64,000 nt of DNA from Dimorphilus gyrociliatus (taxonomy: Eukaryota > Annelida > Polychaeta > Dinophilidae), in NCBI GenBank assembly GCA_904063045.1, contig CAJFCJ010000007.1, positions 1-64,000 on the forward strand. The letters run 5' to 3'. Of this stretch, positions 59,801 to 64,000 are shown piece by piece (position 1 is the first letter of the stretch; each line of letters starts with the position of its first letter). The translations under genes and the position numbers were made by a program. The notes beneath the pieces are model-generated. The model worked only from the letters and a program-made list of their open reading frames with translations, was not told the DNA's origin and did no database searches.

Positions 59801-61561
59801 GATGATATTGGTATCGCCTAGGTTTTTATGATTGGTTAATCGTACTTGGTCATTCCAATATCGAATATCAAACTTATACTAAAATTTACTGAACAGTACC
59901 TTTAGTGACTTTTGGAATGTTGCTTTACCCAACATTTGCTCAAGCATTCTTAGCATTGCTCCTCCCTTTCTGTAAGTAAAGCCGGAGAAGCCACTTTGAG
60001 CTTGACTCGGCTTTTGAATATCAGGTCTTTGAACAGGTAAGGATAAGCTTGTTTCGTCTTGTTTTATAATAGAGAATTCATCACGAACCTTTTGGACAAG
60101 ACCCTATGGAAGAAAATTTAATATTAATATTATTATAACGTAATTACTATATAAACGCAGAATTTACAATATCCCAGTTGAGGACGGCTTCTAATGGTTG
60201 CCACTGAAAGAAGGCTGCAAATCCTTCGTTTAGCCAAGTGTCATCCCACCATTTACATGTTACCATATTACCAAACCACTGGTGAGCAATTTCGTGAGCA
60301 AGAACGAGAGCAACCCTGACTTTGTTTGCCATGACGCTATTTTCTGGATCATAGAGCAGTTCGTTTTCACCGTACTGAATTAAACCCCAATTTTCCATAG
60401 CACCTCCTCTAGATGGAACGGCCACGTGATCTTAAGTAATGTAACATATAAATTATTATAAGAATAGAAATAATATATATCGGAATTAGACAAACCCATT
60501 TTAGAGGTTTGATATTCGATTCCTGTGTATTCTTCGAACCAATCTTGAATTCTTCCTGCAGCTCCAGCAGAGAAATTTAAATATTTGGCTTTTTCCGGTT
60601 GAGCCCATAATCTTACCTATAAAATTATAAGGAATATACAATATTCTAATTTGTATGTAACTAGCTTACCAATTTTCCATTGGGACTTCTGGTTTCAACT
60701 TTCTCAAAATCAGATACTACAAGAGCGACTAAATAGCTGGACATATGAGGAGTTTCAGCAAATTCATCAGCAAACCAACCATCACCGAGATCTCTAGTTC
60801 TTTCTAATTCGCCATTTCCCAGGGCATGTCTTGTTCTTTTTCTTTCAACTGTAACTTTAAAAACAGCCTTAAATTCCGGTTCATCAAAACAAGGGAAGGC
60901 TTTTCTTGCATGATCGATTTGAAATTGACTGGCCACTAGGTACCGTCTAACCTCTCCAATATCGTAGTAATCAACGTACATGCCATTATTACTAGCAACC
61001 TGTAAAGGAATAATTATTGCTTAATAAAATCAAAAAATTTAATAAATAGTGCAATCTAGAGCTAACTCACCTCCATTTCGCCGTTAAAGATCAATAGCAT
61101 CCTATATTTTGCTCCTTCTGTTAATGTACCGTTTAAATTAACGACAACAGTTTGTTGTACATCGTTTTGAATAGGATTTGCCCATCCAGGAACATTAGCA
61201 CCGGGAATAGTATTTTCAGGAGCAAGGACTAGGAAAAAATTTCTCACATTTATCCTAAGCTGGTTCAAAACTATTTGGTTGGTTGTTGATGTAACATCGA
61301 AATCAATGATAACGGATCCACTAAAAGGAAATCCAGTACTTGGTGAATAGATATCTGGTCTGATCGTAAGAAAGTACTTGTATGGTCGGAGACTTTTTGG
61401 AAGTCTTATTGCTTCATTTTGTCCACTTACATTATTGAACAAGCAAATATCTAAATATAAATCAATTATAATAATAATTATTACTTTTTCTTCTAAGTTA
61501 AAATGTTCAAGTACTAACTTATTAATAATATCGTTAAACAAAGAAACATTTTAGGAATCAT
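56888..61561 (-). CDS. M1-family aminopeptidase N, secreted form
   Basis: Eleven exons join in frame: 61519-61561, 61071-61450, 60670-60999, 60496-60616, 60168-60430, 59900-60103, 57826-58673, 57579-57767, 57362-57502, 57186-57258 and 56888-57127. They total 2832 bases, or 943 residues. GGAMEN (about 300-305) binds the substrate amino end. HEIAH (337-341) with E360 in WLNEGF is the HEXXH-18-E zinc site. PCFDEPEFKA is the usual N-terminal-domain motif, and the ERAP1-like C-terminal helical domain follows. The N-terminus MIPKMFLCLTILLI looks like a signal peptide, not the membrane anchor of vertebrate APN, and no hydrophobic GPI tail is seen at the C-terminus, so a soluble extracellular enzyme is likely. 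One intron houses five tRNA genes. Confidence 0.88.
58775..58847 (-). tRNA. tRNA-Met (CAT), elongator, copy 1
   Basis: A 73-base cloverleaf. The acceptor stem pairs GCCTCGA with TCGGGGC, the D arm starts GCGCAGTAGG, the anticodon loop is CTCATAA with CAT, and the T loop is TTCGATC. The first pair is G-C, not the A-U of initiator tRNA, so this is the elongator. The minus-strand trailer has a T run (TTTTTTT), a pol III terminator. It lies in an aminopeptidase intron, same strand. Confidence 0.95.
59001..59073 (-). tRNA. tRNA-Met (CAT), elongator, copy 2
   Basis: Identical in sequence to copy 1, starting 226 bases further on. It has its own T-run terminator on the minus strand (AAACTTTTTTTG). 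Confidence 0.95.
59218..59290 (-). tRNA. tRNA-Met (CAT), elongator, copy 3
   Basis: Identical in sequence to copy 1, 217 bases beyond copy 2, followed by a T-run terminator on the minus strand. Confidence 0.95.
59453..59525 (-). tRNA. tRNA-Met (CAT), elongator, copy 4
   Basis: Identical in sequence to copy 1, 235 bases beyond copy 3, followed by TTTTTTATTTT on the minus strand. Confidence 0.95.
59702..59774 (-). tRNA. tRNA-Met (CAT), elongator, copy 5
   Basis: Identical in sequence to copy 1, 249 bases beyond copy 4, followed by TTTTTTTATTTTT on the minus strand. It is the copy nearest the upstream exon of the host gene. Confidence 0.95.
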
Positions 61562-62383
61562 CTTGGTTTCCTAATATTTTCTCATTTTATTATCCTATTT
61601 AAAGTTTTTTTTATCATGAGAATTAGCATATGTTAAAAAATTTACAGAAAAAATGACACGTCTACATATCTTTTGATCATTTTCTATTAATTAGTCCTAT
61701 AAATGTTATTATAATTTAGAAGAAAATGTGAAAAAGGGAAGAAGAAAGTCTAACTGATAAGAAATTTTGTTTAAACAATTAATTGCGCAAACCAATAATG
61801 ATTATATTCAAGTATTGTTTTATAGGTCGAACTATGATTTTATCAGTTAACAACATTTAATAGAAATGTTAGAACATTCTATCCTCTTAGTTTTAATTAG
61901 TCGCTTAAAATTTCTATTTAATGGAAATATAGATGAATTGATAATTCTTGATAAATAGTACAAAAGTTTACATACTAATTTGTGTTAAAATGTATATAGT
62001 TCACATGATACAACATAATAAAGCATATAAGATATTAATATAGATAATAAATTAGTTTGGAAAGAGATACTATCATGTGTAATTATTTGTTTATGATACA
62101 AATTTACTGATTACATTATTTTAATAGATTAATAGTTATTTTAAGGCGTTTAACATGCTGATTAAGTTAATGTTTTGATTTAAATTTAGAGTATATTGTA
62201 GCCTATTTCTCTTTCTTTTAAAAGATATTGTGTGCGTCAAATAACTTTTAATTGAATAAAGGTTATAATTGAAAGACGTTCAAGAACAGATGATTCACAA
62301 GTTTGTATTGGAAAGTGAATTATCGAGACAACATCCGTTAGTTTTTCTGCTATAAAAAATATAATAGTCATAGGCAGGAAGAG
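61562..62383. other. Intergenic region between the aminopeptidase and the flavin oxidase
   Basis: AT-rich. It should hold the aminopeptidase promoter (left) and the oxidase 3' UTR (right). No clear TATA box or other gene was recognised. Confidence 0.5.
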
Positions 62384-64000
62384 TTATTGGTCATATATAT
62401 CAAGAATTCTTTTAGCTATTCTTAATCCAGAGATCAGAGCTCCTTCAACCCATCCCCTTATTTCGGAAGTGTGCTCACCTCCAAACCATAAATTACCATT
62501 CATTGATAGAATTTGTTTTTGAATTACTTCTTGTCCAGGTTTAAATAAACCAAATGCTGATTTTTGATAAATTTCATTTTCCCAGACGTGTATTATGTAC
62601 TTGGTACAATATTTTGTAAAGGAATTTCCATGAATTTCTCTTAATTCCCTAAAGGATTTAACGATAAATTCTTTTTTATGAAAATTATCGTGATAGTAGA
62701 GCATTTTTACATAGAATTCAGTAGACAAACTATCCGAAGGATATACGACAAAAGTATGATTTTCTAAACGACTCAGACCACCAGTTATACCAATATCATG
62801 CCATATAGGATACCTACATTTAATAGCTATTCTTGCCTCTTTAACATACGATAAAGATCTTATTGGCTCGACTTGCTTTGAAAACTGTCTGTCGAAGTTA
62901 ATATATTTCGAAGCTGTTCCCGAAACAGTAACTATGACATGATCAGCTAGATATTCTATTCTTTGACAGCATATTGCGCTTTTAGACTGATTAGTAGTTA
63001 TTAAGAATTTGTTAAAAAACTTTCTAATTCCCAGAACATTAGACTCTAATTGAATTTCTTCAATAAGTTCTCTAGAGAGATATTTTACTAATTTATCATT
63101 ACCACCAATAATTTGATAGTATTTCATAGTTTTTCGCCGAAGTGCATAAGTTCTTAGATACTGAATTATGCTTCTATCTTCAAATGTGTTTAACCATATA
63201 AATTTTTTTAGATATTCAAAAGTTTCCCGATTAATTTTTCTTAAGAATATATCTTTTGTTGAATATCTATCATATATTTTAACAAATTTCCTCCAACCAA
63301 TCCTATTAATTTCGTTTAATAAAGGCTTTAAAATAAGTTTAACAATCTCTGCACTCTTCAAGAACTTATTTGAATATTCATTTCCGTGTTGGAGTATAGT
63401 GTCCAATTTTATAACTCTCTTATCAATATAAAAATAATTGTTATGATTATCTTGTCTTAACAGTCTTTTAGGTAGTTTTGTATGGTTTATTAGAATATTA
63501 ATTAATTTATGAGAAGTTGGAAATTGCCATGCTCCAAATTCAAAAGTACTATTCCAATATTTCTTCGAATAGATTCGACCACCAATTCTGTTTGATGCCT
63601 CCAGAATTTTCACCTTTAAATAGAAAGAAAATAATTACCTTGTCATCCAATTTAAGTAATTTTTTTCATAAATATTAATTATTATACCTTACAACCGTTC
63701 TTTTTTAGAGTCAGGGCGCTTATCAAGCCAGATATTCCTGCACCAACGATAATAATTTTTTTCCGGCAAACGTCATTAGATTGTTTATCCTTTAAAGTAC
63801 TCTTAAGAATTTCTTGCAACTCGCTATAGTGTTCATCTTCTTCAAGTTCAGTCATAACTGATTGGTATAAAATATCTTGAGCATTGAAATATTTTTCTTG
63901 ATTGAACGTTTTAACTGAAGTAAGAAAGCATTGAATAAAGATAAAGGATGGTATACTTTAGAATGTTATCTACCTTTGTAATAAATTAAACTACAAAGAA
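62384..64000 (-). CDS. Flavin-containing amine oxidase (L-amino-acid oxidase / MAO type), 5' end outside the window
   Basis: Three exons are visible: 63974-64000 (partial), 63688-63914 and 62384-63613, with matching phases 1 and 0. KKIIIVGAGISGL (GxGxxG codons at 63727-63744) and ILEASNRIGGRI form the FAD-binding Rossmann fold. GEHTSEIRGWVEGALISGLR near the C-terminus is the conserved FAD-contact region of the amine oxidase family. The partial first exon encodes LCSLIYYK, consistent with the end of a signal peptide, and the EKYFNAQDILYQ region before the fold is like secreted L-amino-acid oxidases. The enzyme would oxidise an amino acid or amine and release hydrogen peroxide. Substrate and exact subfamily are not settled. 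Confidence 0.8.

Larger units (their letters stand above)
58674..59899 (-). repeat. Tandem tRNA-Met repeat cluster filling an aminopeptidase intron
   Basis: Five units of 217-249 bases. Each has an identical core of about 85 bases (AGCCA or close variant, tRNA, GAGCTGGCT) and a diverged AT-rich spacer. Some spacers still share stretches such as GGAAATGGAAAAGTA, showing that whole units duplicated and then only the tRNA block stayed constant. Confidence 0.8.

Overview
This is nuclear DNA of an invertebrate animal. The genes are split by many short GT-AG introns. The domain families (PAN, C-type lectin, VWD-C8-TIL, sea-urchin-egg-lectin, class A GPCR, ADAR-like dsRBDs, LIM, PDZ) are metazoan, and the noncoding DNA is very AT-rich with TA and GA simple repeats. 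The family mix fits a spiralian or a similar small-genome invertebrate, but I cannot name the species. Nearly all genes lie on the minus strand; the exception is a small PDZ gene.

1-23716 (minus) is one giant gene for a secreted mosaic protein. About 17.5 kb of coding exons, roughly 5,800 residues, are visible, and the gene runs off the left edge. I traced it exon by exon with consistent phases. The N-to-C order is: signal peptide; SUEL lectin, 4 PAN, SUEL, 4 PAN, SUEL; a PAN / C-type-lectin region with 8 CTLDs, including a nine-exon internal duplication; three VWD-C8-TIL units with EGF modules; a SUEL domain; then a tandem array of at least 13 SUEL exons. In the array a 468-bp cassette (one 312-bp lectin exon, one about 30-bp Pro/Lys linker exon and two introns) is repeated almost without change. 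This mix of lectin, VWD and EGF modules is what known secreted adhesive, mucus and gel-forming proteins use, so an extracellular glycan-binding or adhesive role is the best inference.

24476-36827 (minus) is an ADAR2-like gene with a 10-kb intron. Its seven exons join into a clean 279-residue frame holding two dsRNA-binding domains and no deaminase domain.

38440-47700 and 55540-56496 (minus) hold five intronless class A GPCR paralogues plus a frameshifted remnant. They share unusual TM6 and TM7 signatures. Between them lie a three-exon PDZ gene on the plus strand (48138-49482), related to the afadin/canoe PDZ, and a two-LIM-domain CRP-like gene (50714-53774, minus).

56888-61561 (minus) is a complete 11-exon M1 aminopeptidase N of 943 residues with a signal peptide. 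One of its introns carries five identical elongator tRNA-Met(CAT) genes on the same strand. 62384-64000 (minus) is a flavin amine oxidase (L-amino-acid-oxidase / MAO type) that continues beyond the right edge. The remaining DNA is AT-rich and apparently noncoding, with simple repeats and a recurrent ATAC(A/T)GTAT motif.
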